Assembly: GCA_003650925.1 (NCBI GenBank)
Contig: QMSP01000008.1
Location: forward strand, 1-61,003
Source: Thermoprotei archaeon
GTDB lineage: Archaea; Thermoproteota; Thermoprotei; QMSL01
Length of the DNA stretch: 61,003 nt
Direction of reading: 5' to 3'
The notes beneath the pieces were generated by a model. It did not search any database. It worked only from the letters and a program-made list of their open reading frames with translations, and had not been told where the DNA came from. Below, in pieces: positions 50,201-59,308 of the stretch (the stretch's first letter is position 1; every line of letters begins with the position of its first letter). A program made the translations under genes and the position numbers.

Positions 50201-53011
50201 CTAGTCCCAGAATCTTCTAGTCTGCACGTACTGTCTCTCAGCCTTCAGGATCTCGAGATAGAACTGCTCCTCATCATCAGCCTTCCTCAATATCCTTATG
50301 GCTGTTTGAGGCCCTATGCCTCTTCCCGCTAGAGCGATTATAGCTCTCTTTCCGTATAGTAGCAATAACTTTATGGTGTTTTGAGCTCTCCTCACAAGCT
50401 CCTTCTCCTCCTTTGACAGCTTAGCGCCTCTTCGCCACGCCTTTATAGCTCTCTCCATCCTATCATCGCCTGGCTTCATTACTGCTATAAGCTTTGAGCC
50501 GCATATGGGGCACGATATGCGATCAGGCAGATATCGTACCATCCTTACGGCCTTCCATTTCAGACACTTCACGCAGAGGAGTTTCACTTCATTAGAAAGC
50601 AATCTTTCCTTAATGGTGTTCAAGATAAGAGACGTAGGCTTGACTGAGGGCATTACGTCATAGCAGTGGGCACGCATGAGTATCGGCATGGTTAGGGGCG
50701 ATATCTTATCACTCCTGATGGAGACGACATTCATTAGCCCTCTTGATATCCTACGTAGAAGCCATCTTATAGCGTGGATATCTACCTTGGATAGCATAAA
50801 CTCCCTAAGCGCCTCCTTGAAGACTGGTGTATCCTTCAGCTCCCGAACAAGTCTTCTTGTAAAATCACTTATGCTAGCTTCTCTTCTTAGGAGACCAAAG
50901 CGTTTAGCTACGTGGTAGAGCCTCCATCGAAACTCCTCAGTGTTTGATGAAGACGCCTTGAGCATGTCCAGCAGATTCTCTTCAGATAGTTTCATCAGGC
51001 ACTCGAGAACATCATTTGCCCTGATGGGAATAGCACCCTTTAGAAGCACTCTATAAGCATCGCTGCTGAAAGCTACTGTGCTTCCAAGAGTATTTGATAG
51101 CATGTAGCTAAGGAGAAGTCCTAATCCATAATTGCCTTTGCTCCCTATACAGGAATGAACTATGACGATATCCTTCAGGCCCTCAACGAGCATAGTTCTA
51201 TCGGTGCCTATAATGTATTCCTCTCTCACCATTTCCTCGAAGACCTTTATAACCTCCTCCTTAGCATCTTTTGATAAGGGATATTTGCTGAGAACCTTGT
51301 CAGGATCGTGACCTCGACTTATGGCTTGATATATCCTTCTTCTCAAGCTCCCCACTTCAACGGAGCATCTAAATGGTACTGGTATCAGCTCTCCAACCCA
51401 CGCTGGAATGGCTGCCTCAAGATCGTAGCTGGGCTCGACGTAGACTTTTCTCTCGTCGTGGTCTACACTCAAGATCCTCCAGATATAGCCTGAGAGAATG
51501 AAGTCAGTTCCTTCTCTACCATATCTGGCTATGAATTCCTCATCAAGAGTTCCTATCTCTCTATCACTAGTTATGTCTATCACCTTATAGTCAACTACGT
51601 CAGGTATCATCGAAAGATTCTCGTAATAGTACTGCCATGTACTTCTCGTCTTTAATATCACATCATTCCTCACCCTTACCTTGCCTTCCTCCTCAAGCTG
51701 CTTTACAACTTCTATCATTATTTCTGCAGGAAGGTCTCGATAGGCAGCACAGCGCCTGATAAGCTCAAATAATGCTTGCAATTCAACACGGCCCTTATCG
51801 AGCACAATGCCTACTATCTGATGAGCTAGCACATCAAGTGCGCCATGATGTATTTCAATCTGTTCAAGCTCTCCTGCCATTGCCATCTTGGCTAGAACTG
51901 CGCTCTCTAGAATATCATCGATATTAATAGCCAATATCTCTCCTTTAGCTATCCCTCCTACCCTATGTCCAGCTCTTCCTACCCTCTGGATGAGAGAGGT
52001 GGCTCTTCTAGGTGATGAATACTGTATCACATACTCTACGTGGCCTATATCTATCCCCAGCTCCAGCGATGAAGTGCAGACGATGGCTTTTAGTTCGCCT
52101 CTCTTAAGTCCTGTCTCTGCTTTAACTCTTTCATCTCTCGATAGAGATCCATGGTGAACCATTATCATCGTATTGGGGTCTAGCGCTCTAAGCCTTGATC
52201 CGAGCAATTCAGCCATTTCTCTAGTGTTCGTGAATATCAACGTAGCTCTTCTTCTCGCCACTTCGCTTAGTATATGTTCAAGTCTTGCATAGACATCATT
52301 GGGCATGCCAGCTTTAGCGACATTCGTTGGCCTAATGTACGTCACTATAAGCTCGTACTTCTTGACGTAGGGTGCGTTTATGATCTTGAACCTCCTTCTA
52401 CTGCTTCCTTGAAGATACTTAGCCACAACCTCTGGGCTGCCTATGGTAGCTGATAGGCCTATTCTCTGAAAGTCATAGTTTGTGAGTTCCTTGAGCCTCT
52501 CCAAGGCTAGTAGCAACTGAATCCCCCTTTTATCGTCCAAAAGCTCATGCACTTCATCTACTATGACGTACCTTACACGCCTTAGATGCTCCTTCATGAT
52601 CTTTCCAGGGAGTATCGCTTGAAGGGTTTCAGGCGTTGTTATCAGTATATTAGGAGGAGCTCTTGCTTGCCTCCTCCTCACGCTATCGCTTGTATCTCCA
52701 TGCCTCACCTCCATCTTAATCCCTAGATCTTGAGCAAGCCTCTGCATTCTCCAGAAGATATCTCGATTGAGGGCTCTGAGAGGCGTTATGTAGAGAGCTT
52801 CAATACCTATTCGTTCATGTCTTAACATAAGGTCTAGGACCGGTAGAAGAGCGGCTTCTGTCTTGCCTGTCCCTGAAGGAGATATTATGAGGACATTGTT
52901 GCCTCTTAGGATCTCAGGTATGGCCAGTCTTTGAACTGGTGTAGGCTCCTCTATGCCTAGGTGCTTTCTAGCAGCCTCAACTATAGCCTTTGAAAGCCCT
53001 AGCTCTATCAT
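50201..53011 (-). CDS. lhr: Lhr-type large superfamily 2 DNA helicase
   Basis: A 936-residue helicase. The Q-like segment is EEPTPVQRLAIPEIL, Walker A is PSGTGKTEAA (about 44-53), motif II is DEVHEL, and motif III-like SATIG and motif VI QRVGRAGHR (about 341-349) are intact. The winged-helix and Lhr-specific domains follow. The C-terminal 150 residues contain a zinc pair (CVKCLKW, CPICGSK) and a helical segment with a GIGPQTAIRIL helix-hairpin-helix-like end. Archaeal Lhr proteins unwind DNA or RNA-DNA hybrids in replication-linked repair. It leads the operon to RPA, Elf1, GGGPS, DP2 and MazG. Confidence 0.95.
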   Translation of the reverse strand: MIELGLSKAIVEAARKHLGIEEPTPVQRLAIPEILRGNNVLIISPSGTGKTEAALLPVLDLMLRHERIGIEALYITPLRALNRDIFWRMQRLAQDLGIKMEVRHGDTSDSVRRRQARAPPNILITTPETLQAILPGKIMKEHLRRVRYVIVDEVHELLDDKRGIQLLLALERLKELTNYDFQRIGLSATIGSPEVVAKYLQGSSRRRFKIINAPYVKKYELIVTYIRPTNVAKAGMPNDVYARLEHILSEVARRRATLIFTNTREMAELLGSRLRALDPNTMIMVHHGSLSRDERVKAETGLKRGELKAIVCTSSLELGIDIGHVEYVIQYSSPRRATSLIQRVGRAGHRVGGIAKGEILAINIDDILESAVLAKMAMAGELEQIEIHHGALDVLAHQIVGIVLDKGRVELQALFELIRRCAAYRDLPAEIMIEVVKQLEEEGKVRVRNDVILKTRSTWQYYYENLSMIPDVVDYKVIDITSDREIGTLDEEFIARYGREGTDFILSGYIWRILSVDHDERKVYVEPSYDLEAAIPAWVGELIPVPFRCSVEVGSLRRRIYQAISRGHDPDKVLSKYPLSKDAKEEVIKVFEEMVREEYIIGTDRTMLVEGLKDIVIVHSCIGSKGNYGLGLLLSYMLSNTLGSTVAFSSDAYRVLLKGAIPIRANDVLECLMKLSEENLLDMLKASSSNTEEFRWRLYHVAKRFGLLRREASISDFTRRLVRELKDTPVFKEALREFMLSKVDIHAIRWLLRRISRGLMNVVSIRSDKISPLTMPILMRAHCYDVMPSVKPTSLILNTIKERLLSNEVKLLCVKCLKWKAVRMVRYLPDRISCPICGSKLIAVMKPGDDRMERAIKAWRRGAKLSKEEKELVRRAQNTIKLLLLYGKRAIIALAGRGIGPQTAIRILRKADDEEQFYLEILKAERQYVQTRRFWD

Positions 53012-53018
53012 TGCTCAC

Positions 53019-53111
53019 CTATTCCTCCGATAGACATGAATACAGTAGGATTAGGAACAGGACTAGCACGAGAAGAGCTCTTACTATTGTCATCAGTTGA
53101 TCAATGGGCAT
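53019..53111 (-). CDS. Single-helix membrane microprotein, 30 aa (tentative)
   Basis: ATG 53111 opens a 30-codon frame: MPIDQLMTIVRALLVLVLFL, then a few more hydrophobic residues and CLSEE before TAG. It is a single hydrophobic helix with an acidic end. The stop lies 7 bases before lhr, and its last codons overlap the lhr SD (ggaggaatagg), so it could be a leader peptide or a coupled membrane microprotein. Confidence 0.35.
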   Translation of the reverse strand: MPIDQLMTIVRALLVLVLFLILLYSCLSEE

Positions 53112-53170
53112 GTTCTCAGCCCGCAGTGTAATACACTTATTAACCCAACTTAAGTTTCACTATTCTAGAG

Positions 53171-53821
53171 GTGGGTGCTGTGTCCTCAGCTCCACGCATG
53201 GAGATTGGAAAGATCTATATGCCTTTCGGTGAAGCTGTGAGGATAGCCCTTGAGGACATAAGAAGGCGCTTTGTAAGAGCTGCAATAACCACTGCCTCAG
53301 TCGTGCTAGGAGTAGCGTTTATGGATGCACTTCTGATATTAGCTGCTATTGCTAGAGTGCTTGGAGGTGAAGGCGCAGGTGTTCAAGCGTATCAGCTATG
53401 GATACTTTTCATAAGCCTCCTAGTGTGCGTTGTAGGCATCATGAACTCCATGCTGATAGCAGTCGCGGAGAGGACTAGAGAGATAGGTACGTGGAAGTGC
53501 CTAGGAGCACTTGATAAGCATGTGCTCCTGCTCTTCCTAATAGAAGCTCTACTGATAGGAGTGATAGGAGGTCTCCTTGGCTGGGTCATAGGGCTTCTAG
53601 TGGCTGTGATATATGGCACACAGGTGGGCATGAGCACTGTTATGAGTGCGCTTAGCACTTCATCAGTGACCATAGCTGGTCTAGAGTTTCTCCCCACAGC
53701 CATCTCCACCTTCGTGCTTTCAATAGTGTTGGCAGTATTCCTATCACTTGTAGCATCCCTATATCCAGCTTACAGAGCAGCTAAGTTAAATCCCGCCGAA
53801 GCGCTTCGTTACGAAGTATGA
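53171..53821 (+). CDS. FtsX-like ABC permease, short form
   Basis: A 216-residue protein with four transmembrane helices. The N-terminal helix follows VRIALEDIRRRFVRAAITTASVVLGVAF, the FtsX core contains AVAERTREIGTWKCLGA (about 98-114, the coupling segment that contacts the ATPase), and PAYRAAKLNPAEALRYE closes the protein. MacB/LolE-type permeases have about 400 residues with a large external domain between TM1 and TM2. That domain is absent here (only about 20 residues), so the substrate is unlikely to be captured by a periplasmic-type arm. Paired with the ATPase 60 bases downstream. Confidence 0.9.
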   Translation: MGAVSSAPRMEIGKIYMPFGEAVRIALEDIRRRFVRAAITTASVVLGVAFMDALLILAAIARVLGGEGAGVQAYQLWILFISLLVCVVGIMNSMLIAVAERTREIGTWKCLGALDKHVLLLFLIEALLIGVIGGLLGWVIGLLVAVIYGTQVGMSTVMSALSTSSVTIAGLEFLPTAISTFVLSIVLAVFLSLVASLYPAYRAAKLNPAEALRYEV

Positions 53822-53881
53822 AGCCTCAGAAAACCACATTACTTAAATACCCAGTCCATATAATCTCTTCACGGTGATAGG

Positions 53882-54604
53882 TTGAAGTATGAGTATACCG
53901 TAGAGACTGAGGACCTCGCTAAGTACTACACTATGGGTCCTGCCATAATAAAAGCTCTTGATGGAATAGACTTGAGGGTTATTAGGGGAGAATACCTGTC
54001 CATCATGGGCCCCTCTGGCTCTGGTAAGACAACTCTATTCAACATGATTGGAGGTCTCGACAGGCCTACTAGAGGTAAAGTGTACATAGATGAGGTGGAC
54101 ATATCTAAGCTAGATGCCTATGAGCTTGCCTGGCTTAGGTGCAGAAAGATAGGCTACATATTCCAGACCTTCAATCTAATTCCTGTACTCACAGCACTAG
54201 AGAACGTTATGTTGCCCATGATATTCGCAGGAGTTCCAAGGGAGCAGAGAGTCAAGAAGGCTACGGAACTTCTGGAAAGAGTTGGGCTAGGTGATAGGCT
54301 TCACCACAAGCCAGGTGAGCTGTCAGGTGGTCAGCAGCAGAGAGTTGCCATAGCCAGAGCTCTTGCCAACGATCCATCAATAGTTCTCGCCGATGAGCCC
54401 ACTGCCAACCTAGACCTGAAAACTGGACTTGATATAATCAACCTGCTAAGGGAGCTCAATAGAGAGAAAGGAGTTACGGTAATCGTAGCCACTCACGACC
54501 TTAAGATGATAGATGTCAGCGACAGAATAGTCTACTTAAGAGATGGCAAGGTAGAGAGGATAGAGACACGCAGAGAGATAGCCATCGAGATAGAAGAGGA
54601 GTAG
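53882..54604 (+). CDS. ABC transporter ATPase (MacB/LolD type)
   Basis: A TTG start with upstream ggtgatagg. The 240-residue product has Walker A GPSGSGKTT (about 42-50), Q-loop FQTFNL, signature LSGGQQQRVAIARAL (about 143-157), Walker B VLADEP and the H-loop ATHD. The LolD-like YELAWLRCRKIGYIFQ block marks the MacB/LolD class, which pairs with FtsX permeases. Its own TATA box (acttaaatac, about 53840) may allow separate expression. It probably powers the short permease upstream. Confidence 0.96.
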   Translation: MKYEYTVETEDLAKYYTMGPAIIKALDGIDLRVIRGEYLSIMGPSGSGKTTLFNMIGGLDRPTRGKVYIDEVDISKLDAYELAWLRCRKIGYIFQTFNLIPVLTALENVMLPMIFAGVPREQRVKKATELLERVGLGDRLHHKPGELSGGQQQRVAIARALANDPSIVLADEPTANLDLKTGLDIINLLRELNREKGVTVIVATHDLKMIDVSDRIVYLRDGKVERIETRREIAIEIEEE

Positions 54605-54605
54605 C

Positions 54606-54998
54606 TTAGAGCTTAAGCCACTCATTCATCATCCTTCTATATACGTCATCTGGAAGTCTTGTTGTTGTATATCTTCCCAAGGCCTCTGCTATAGCTTGTG
54701 CTATCAAATGATAACAGGCATCAATAAGCCCTCTTATCACCACATTCAGGTAGAAGTCATCACAGTCGCAGTAGGCATATGGAATTACGAAGTATGAAGC
54801 CTCCTTTCCCTCAACAATCCATATCTCCTTTCCGCTAGGCTCAAAGAGATATCTTCTTACACAATCCCTAGCTACAGCATCCAAGGCACGAGAGTATCTA
54901 TCGCCGTAGGCTAGTCTGAACTCAGCACTTATCTTTGGCTTAAGTCCTTCCCTTTTAACACGTTCTATTAAGTTTAATAACCTTTCAGCCCTTTTCAT
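54606..54998 (-). CDS. SWIM zinc-finger protein (SWS1/Shu2-like)
   Basis: A 130-residue protein. The SWIM motif is CDCDDFYLNVVIRGLIDACYH (about 77-97: CxC, a spacer, CxH) followed two residues later by Ala, the CxHxxA pattern regarded as invariant in the SWS1/Shu2 family. The N-terminal half is basic and helical with a short beta strand pair (GKEIWIVEGKEASYFV). In eukaryotes SWS1 and Shu2 work with RAD51 paralogues; archaeal homologues exist beside RadA paralogues. Starts back-to-back with the phosphoesterase gene (2 bases between start codons). Confidence 0.8.
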   Translation of the reverse strand: MKRAERLLNLIERVKREGLKPKISAEFRLAYGDRYSRALDAVARDCVRRYLFEPSGKEIWIVEGKEASYFVIPYAYCDCDDFYLNVVIRGLIDACYHLIAQAIAEALGRYTTTRLPDDVYRRMMNEWLKL

Positions 54999-55000
54999 TC

Positions 55001-55855
55001 ATGACCACCGGTGTCCTCATGATAGAGCTTATTCCCGAGAGAGCAGCTATGATAATAGAGTCAGGGAGTGAATTAAACCTAGTCATAGCTGACCTTCACA
55101 TAGGATACGAAGCTACATTAGGTGATAAAGGGATAAACCTTCCCTCTCAAGTCAGAAGACTATTGATGAACATAACCGCCCTCATCATAGAGTACCAGCC
55201 TGATAGACTAATACTACTTGGTGACATAAAACATCAAGTTCCTGGCATAACTGAGCTTGAGGTAAAGGATGTCCCTTTCTTCTTTAAGGAGCTCCTTAAG
55301 ATGAATTTGCGTCAAATACTTATAGTTCCAGGAAACCATGACGGAAGAATAAACGAGATAATACCTAGAGATGACAGATTGCTGATCGCTCCAAGCAGAG
55401 GCATCATGTTAGAGGATGGTAACCTAAGCCTGGGGCTTCTACATGGACACACATGGCCTAGTATAGACCTTCTCAATGCCGACATCCTCGTGATGGGCCA
55501 TACACATCCCGTGATAGAGCTTAGAGACAGCCTTGGATATCGATATTTAGAGCCCGTATGGGTTAAAGCCCCTATTGTGAAGGAGAAGCTCATAGAGGCC
55601 TATTCTAAGAGAAAGGAAGAGGTTGAGGAGATTTCCCTCAGAAGCGTAATCGTTATGCCAGCTTTTAATAGACTTCTAGGAGGCAATGTCCTCAATAGAG
55701 CAGATACTCCACGTCCTCTTCTTGGTCCTCTCCCTGAATCTGGTGCTCTAGATATAGGCTGCTCTGAAGTCTTTCTATTAGATGGTACCTACCTAGGCAC
55801 GTTAAACCACCTTAGAGCTATCTCAACTATGAAGACAAGCTATGAGCCTTCTTGA
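55001..55855 (+). CDS. Calcineurin-like metallophosphoesterase (COG1407 type)
   Basis: A 284-residue protein. Metal ligands lie in IADLHIGYE (about 29-37), LLGDIKHQ, VPGNHDGRI (about 110-118), LLHGHTWP and MGHTHPV (about 146 and 166). COG1407 enzymes are Mre11-like archaeal/bacterial phosphoesterases, predicted nucleases often found beside Lhr-type helicase genes. Here the Lhr gene is about 2 kb away, and a SWIM protein shares the start region. The alternative start ATG 55019 lacks only six residues. Confidence 0.92.
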   Translation: MTTGVLMIELIPERAAMIIESGSELNLVIADLHIGYEATLGDKGINLPSQVRRLLMNITALIIEYQPDRLILLGDIKHQVPGITELEVKDVPFFFKELLKMNLRQILIVPGNHDGRINEIIPRDDRLLIAPSRGIMLEDGNLSLGLLHGHTWPSIDLLNADILVMGHTHPVIELRDSLGYRYLEPVWVKAPIVKEKLIEAYSKRKEEVEEISLRSVIVMPAFNRLLGGNVLNRADTPRPLLGPLPESGALDIGCSEVFLLDGTYLGTLNHLRAISTMKTSYEPS

Positions 55856-55900
55856 AGCAAGATTTAAGTAGCACATAAGGTAAGCCCTTATGGTGACGTT

Positions 55901-57310
55901 GTGGCCGAACATGAGAGTCAATACGATGTTGTGATAATAGGGGCTGGACCCGCTGGCCTTCTCTCAGCTCTTGAACTAGTTCAGCACAGTGACCTTAGGA
56001 TCTTGATAGTTGAGAAGGGACTTGACTTGCCAGAGAGGGAATGTCCAGCTGAGAAAGGCCTTAAGTGTCTTAGATGTTCAATATGCTCAGTACTTTCCGG
56101 ATGGGGCGGAGCTGGGGCCTTTAGTGATGGCAAGCTCACGCTATCTCTTGATGTAGGAGGATGGCTCTCTGACTTCATGGAAAGAGAGCCTTTAAGACAA
56201 CTCATCGAATATGTCGACTCCGTATATGTTAAACATGGTGCTCCCGATAGAGTCTATGGTGTAGATGTCGACGCTATAGAGGAGGCTCAGAGAAGAGCCT
56301 CCATGGCAGGACTGAGGCTCATCCCCATGAAGATAAGGCATCTAGGAACTGACAACTGTCGTAAAGTACTGTCCTCCATAAGAAATTATCTAAGAGATAA
56401 AGTAGATACTTTATTTAGATGTGAAGCAAGAAGATTGATAGTGAAAGGTAATACAGTAGTCGGAGTTGAATGTAGTGGCGGGAGGCTATTCTCAGCCAGA
56501 TATATCATAGCAGCTCCAGGCAGAGCTGGAGCTGAATGGTTTAGAAAAGAGATGCTGAGGCTAGGGGTCAGGGTATGGAACAACCCTATTGACATAGGAG
56601 TTAGAGTTGAGGTTCCAGCATCCATCATGGAGCCTTTAACAGACATCTTGTATGATCCCAAGCTGATATACTACTCAAGAAGATTTGATGACAAGGTGAG
56701 GACCTTCTGCGTCAATCCCTATGGAGAGGTTATAACTGAGGTGTATGAGGATGTAATTTTAGTCAATGGAAGGAGCTACTCGGAGAAGCATAGTGATAAC
56801 ACTAACTTTGCCATCCTCGTAAGTACATCCTTCACAGAGCCCTTCAAAGAGCCTATAGCCTATGGTAAGTACATAGCCAGGCTAGCTAACATGCTTGGAG
56901 GCTCAGTGATTATACAGAGGCTGGGTGATCTGAAGAGAGGAAGAAGGTCAACTCCTGAGAGGATAAAGAGGTCAGTCATAACTCCTACGCTCAAGGAAGC
57001 CACGCCAGGCGATCTAAGCTTCATCCTACCCTATAGATTCTTGGCTAATGTTATAGAGATGCTTAGAGCACTTGACCGATTGACTCCAGGAGTATACTCA
57101 GACCATACGTTGATCTATGGAGTAGAAGCCAAGTTCTATTCAGCAAGGATAGACGTAACATCAGAGCTTGAAGTTAGAGGAGTGAAAAATCTGTATGCCA
57201 TAGGCGATGGGGCAGGTATAACTAGAGGCCTCATGCAGGCCTCCATATCAGGAGTAATAGCTGCACGTAGCATCCTGCGTAAGGAAGGCATTGAAGTAGA
57301 AGAGGCATAG
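55901..57310 (+). CDS. FAD-dependent oxidoreductase (COG2509 type)
   Basis: A GTG start (GTG GCC GAA). The 469-residue protein has an FAD Rossmann motif VVIIGAGPAGLLSA (about 10-23). A Cys-rich segment CPAEKGLKCLRCSIC (about 48-62) leads into LSGWGGAGAFSDGKLTLS, the hallmark of the uncharacterised COG2509 dehydrogenases, and YAIGDGAGITRGLMQASISG (about 430-449) closes the FAD site. The substrate is unknown; the cysteines may bind a metal or cluster. A TATA box (atttaagta) lies about 40 bases upstream. Confidence 0.93.
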   Translation: MAEHESQYDVVIIGAGPAGLLSALELVQHSDLRILIVEKGLDLPERECPAEKGLKCLRCSICSVLSGWGGAGAFSDGKLTLSLDVGGWLSDFMEREPLRQLIEYVDSVYVKHGAPDRVYGVDVDAIEEAQRRASMAGLRLIPMKIRHLGTDNCRKVLSSIRNYLRDKVDTLFRCEARRLIVKGNTVVGVECSGGRLFSARYIIAAPGRAGAEWFRKEMLRLGVRVWNNPIDIGVRVEVPASIMEPLTDILYDPKLIYYSRRFDDKVRTFCVNPYGEVITEVYEDVILVNGRSYSEKHSDNTNFAILVSTSFTEPFKEPIAYGKYIARLANMLGGSVIIQRLGDLKRGRRSTPERIKRSVITPTLKEATPGDLSFILPYRFLANVIEMLRALDRLTPGVYSDHTLIYGVEAKFYSARIDVTSELEVRGVKNLYAIGDGAGITRGLMQASISGVIAARSILRKEGIEVEEA

Positions 57311-57438
57311 CTTCTCGCCTGTAATCAACCAATGCCTCGCATCATCCCCCACATCAAGAGAAGAAAGCTGAGAAGGGGAAAATGCTTAACTACCCTTGAG
57401 GTAAGATAGTGTCACATGGAGTAGAGATGAGGCAAGGA

Positions 57439-57517
57439 GGGGCCGTCGTCTAGCCTGGTCTAGGACGCCGGCCTTACGAGCCGGAGATCCGGGGTTCAAA
57501 TCCCCGCGGCCCCACCA
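57439..57517 (+). tRNA. tRNA-Val (TAC), CCA encoded
   Basis: Acceptor GGGGCCG/CGGCCCC, anticodon stem CCGGC/GCCGG with loop CTTACGA (TAC at 57475-57477), T arm GGGGTTCAAATCCCC, discriminator A at 57514 and encoded CCA (57515-57517). The D arm is almost identical to that of tRNA-Glu. No intron. Confidence 0.97.
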
Positions 57518-57624
57518 AATTCTCATGATGACATCAGCCATCATAGCCATATGAGGGATAAGTATGCTGTCTGGCCATGATGATCCTATGCTCTCAACCT
57601 TGTAGATTGAAGTAGTCAATGAGC

Positions 57625-58506
57625 TCAACCCAATACATCATGAGGTGAAGTGCTTGATGTGAACTCAAGCACTTCCACTTTATTGCCCTCATCAGTCAAG
57701 ACTTCACACCTTACCATGACCTCATTACTTGGCCTTTCGATGATCCTAGCGTACCTAATGAAGGCAGCCCTCCTACGTACAGCCTCATCTATTTCATAAA
57801 AGCTTGGTATCTTACAGCCTATCTCTCGTGATATGACTTCTCGAGCTCTCTCCAGAGCACTGATACATTCCCTACGCGTCACCTCCCTCTGTCTTCTGAT
57901 CATGATTATTTCAAGGAAAGCCTCCTGGGAGGCCTTTGACAAGTAGTGGCATATCTCTTGGTCAGTTATGGGGAAGCTCTCAGCGTTAGCGCCTCTAAGC
58001 GATGCTACATACCTGGCTATGTGCCTTACAGCATGACATGCATGAGATGTAGCCTCTCTATATAATTCCCAGAAGTAATCCTCCAATCCTAGCTCTAGAG
58101 CTACAAAAGCAGAGCGCCTTAGGACCTTCAAAGTGTACTCAGAGACTTTGGGCTTTACAGACCTCATGAGCTTGGCAAAAGCTCCATCATCTACTAGAGC
58201 TTGGCTAGATCTGTAGAGCATGAAGGCAAGAGGATGGCCATCTTCAAACACCTTATATACTTCACCTATCGTCATAACCGTTATGTCCACTCTGGCATCA
58301 TATATTTCAGTCCTGTACAGCCTTCTACGCGGCTCCTCTTTGGTTATAACCAGTACATCAACATCACTCACGCCTACAACAAAATCCTGAGGCCTTACAG
58401 CAGATCCAAAGACAACTACAGACCTTATGTCACCTAGGAAGTCTAGCATGTGAACACACTCCTTCAATGTGTTCAATATCTTCTTCAAATACTCCTCAGT
58501 CATCAT
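57625..58506 (-). CDS. Nucleotidyltransferase-HEPN fusion protein
   Basis: ATG 58506 is preferred over GTG 58524 because a TATA box (ctttatag, about 58527-58534) lies 25 bases upstream, implying a leaderless mRNA. The protein has about 293 residues. The N-terminal minimal nucleotidyltransferase has VVVFGSAVRPQDFVVGVSDVDVL (GSxx...DxD) and the third Asp in ARVDITVM. The C-terminal half is a helical HEPN-like domain with an RxxxxH motif (REATSH). Separate MNT and HEPN proteins form type VII toxin-antitoxin pairs in which the MNT AMPylates the toxin. Here both are in one chain. A regulatory or RNase role is inferred. Confidence 0.85.
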   Translation of the reverse strand: MMTEEYLKKILNTLKECVHMLDFLGDIRSVVVFGSAVRPQDFVVGVSDVDVLVITKEEPRRRLYRTEIYDARVDITVMTIGEVYKVFEDGHPLAFMLYRSSQALVDDGAFAKLMRSVKPKVSEYTLKVLRRSAFVALELGLEDYFWELYREATSHACHAVRHIARYVASLRGANAESFPITDQEICHYLSKASQEAFLEIIMIRRQREVTRRECISALERAREVISREIGCKIPSFYEIDEAVRRRAAFIRYARIIERPSNEVMVRCEVLTDEGNKVEVLEFTSSTSPHDVLG

Positions 58507-58747
58507 GGAAAACACTCCATTCACAGCTATAAAGTTAATTACTGTAGTGCATTATCGATTAGTTCATTAACATGGTCTCGATTCTCATAGACATGACAAG
58601 GCCTAGCACAGACTATCACTATCATGCCAATTTGATACTAGCCATATTTAGGCATAGATCTTGCTCACCTTAGCCTAGAAGTCAATTATAACGACAGCAT
58701 GCCATGTCTTCAGTACACAATAGCTAGTCTGTTTTGCTCTACATCTA

Positions 58748-59221
58748 CTACTCTTTGAGAACCTGCACGACTATATGCGTTGACGTCCTCTCGACACCTT
58801 CAATCTTTGACACTTTTCTCAGGAATTCATCTAGATGGGCTTGGTCGACTACAGCTATCACATCTATTTCTCCTGTGACTCTATAGAGCTTGCTGACGGG
58901 CAGACCCTTTATTTTCCTATAAGCCTCATCCCTCAGCTTAGGCTCCACCTTTATGAGGACGAAGGCCTCCTGTGTCTGTACACCTAGTACCTTGAGGGCC
59001 TTTTCAGTGAGGTCGATAAAGCCTCTTCCAGTTCTAATAAGACCCTCTTCCCTTAGCCTTCTGAGATGTAGGCTCAGAGCTTGCCTGGTTATGCCTAGCT
59101 CTTTTGCTAACTCACTCTGAGATTTTTCTACAGTATATACTCTCATTGACTTACTTCTATCGTACAGCATTCTAAGCACTCTAAGCTGTCTTTCGGTAAA
59201 TTGCTTTTCATAATACCCCAA
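58748..59221 (-). CDS. Lrp/AsnC-family transcriptional regulator
   Basis: A TTG start with SD ggagaggag. The 157-residue protein has an N-terminal helix-turn-helix (QSELAKELGITRQALSLHLRRLREEGLI, about 39-66) and a C-terminal RAM/ferredoxin-like ligand domain (AFVLIKVEPKLRDEAYRKIKGLP ... GEIDVIAVVDQ, about 82-125). The N-terminal 30 residues (YYEKQFTERQLRVLRML) extend the usual helix. Such proteins sense amino acids or act globally. Divergent from alba. Confidence 0.93.
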   Translation of the reverse strand: MGYYEKQFTERQLRVLRMLYDRSKSMRVYTVEKSQSELAKELGITRQALSLHLRRLREEGLIRTGRGFIDLTEKALKVLGVQTQEAFVLIKVEPKLRDEAYRKIKGLPVSKLYRVTGEIDVIAVVDQAHLDEFLRKVSKIEGVERTSTHIVVQVLKE

Positions 59222-59308
59222 CTCCTCTCCCTCATTTTACGAATGTAAATGGTAACTACTATATAGCTTTTTTAGATGGATATCTATCGAGATTTAGGAA
59301 GGGAGAAT

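Noticed and set aside
57521-57600. C/D box sRNA near tRNA-Val
   Set aside because: ATGATGA occurs twice but no CTGA is found at the required spacing on either strand.
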